From NCBI GenBank assembly GCA_022560555.1, contig JADFSZ010000117.1, positions 1 to 5,738 on the forward strand: a DNA stretch of 5,738 nucleotides, in the 5' to 3' direction. Below, piece after piece: positions 5,724 to 5,738 of the stretch. Origin of the DNA: JADFSZ01 sp022560555 [NCBI: PVC group bacterium] (GTDB taxonomy: Bacteria > GCA-001730085 > JADFSZ01). Below the pieces are notes generated by a model. That model saw only the letters and a list, made by a program, of their open reading frames with translations. It ran no database searches and was not told the DNA's origin. The position numbers and the translations under genes were made by a program. The stretch's first letter is position 1. Every line of letters begins with the position of its first letter.

Positions 5724-5738
5724 ATGCAAAAAAGAATC
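5724..5738 (+). CDS. Possible start of the next gene (rsmH expected), cut by window edge
   Basis: ATG 5724 opens a frame reading MQKRI to the window end. Position after mraZ makes rsmH (16S rRNA m4C1402 methyltransferase) the expected neighbour, but five residues identify nothing. The nearest purine-rich stretch, GGGGG at 5707-5711, is rather far at 12 nt. GTG 5680 opens a second uninterrupted frame to the edge, which resembles no RsmH N terminus I know. The true start may lie outside the window. Confidence 0.2.

Overview
The window carries chromosomal housekeeping genes, all on the + strand, of a free-living bacterium. A Rex-type NADH sensor, a Clostridia/Bacteroidetes-like short SerA and an MraZ gene (usual head of the dcw division/cell-wall cluster) suggest an anaerobe or fermenter with a peptidoglycan wall. 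Codon use is AT-leaning and looks similar across the genes. The phylum cannot be fixed from the sequence alone; an uncultured Gram-negative lineage or a clostridial relative would both fit. There are no signs of mobile elements, CRISPR arrays or RNA genes.

Layout. (1) 1-83: C-terminal tail of a membrane protein, closely followed by an AMP-forming acyl-CoA/acyl-ACP ligase (91-1623), probably one transcription unit. (2) 1624-1810: AT-rich regulatory gap holding a 42-bp perfect palindrome with a Rex operator at its centre, then a sigma70-like promoter and a second Rex operator overlapping its start point. (3) 1811-4769: rex-serC-serA, tightly spaced (27 and 10 nt gaps), ended by a strong intrinsic terminator at 4801-4838. 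(4) 4839-5004: AT-rich gap with the mraZ promoter and a ladder of MraZ boxes (TGGGN) at exact 10-bp spacing. (5) mraZ (5005-5448), a 16-bp tandem repeat covering its stop codon, a strong Shine-Dalgarno and an unrecognised 55-aa ORF (5501-5668). The next gene, expected to be rsmH, lies at or beyond the right edge.

How the parts work together. SerA oxidises 3-phosphoglycerate with NAD+ and SerC transaminates the product, giving two of the three steps to serine. Their placement behind an apparently self-regulated rex gene links serine synthesis to the NADH/NAD+ ratio. This is the most interesting point in the window. The mraZ region looks like classical autorepression of the dcw cluster with an unusually regular operator. 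No clearly new multi-gene system is visible; the novelty candidates are the regulatory architecture and the small ORF.
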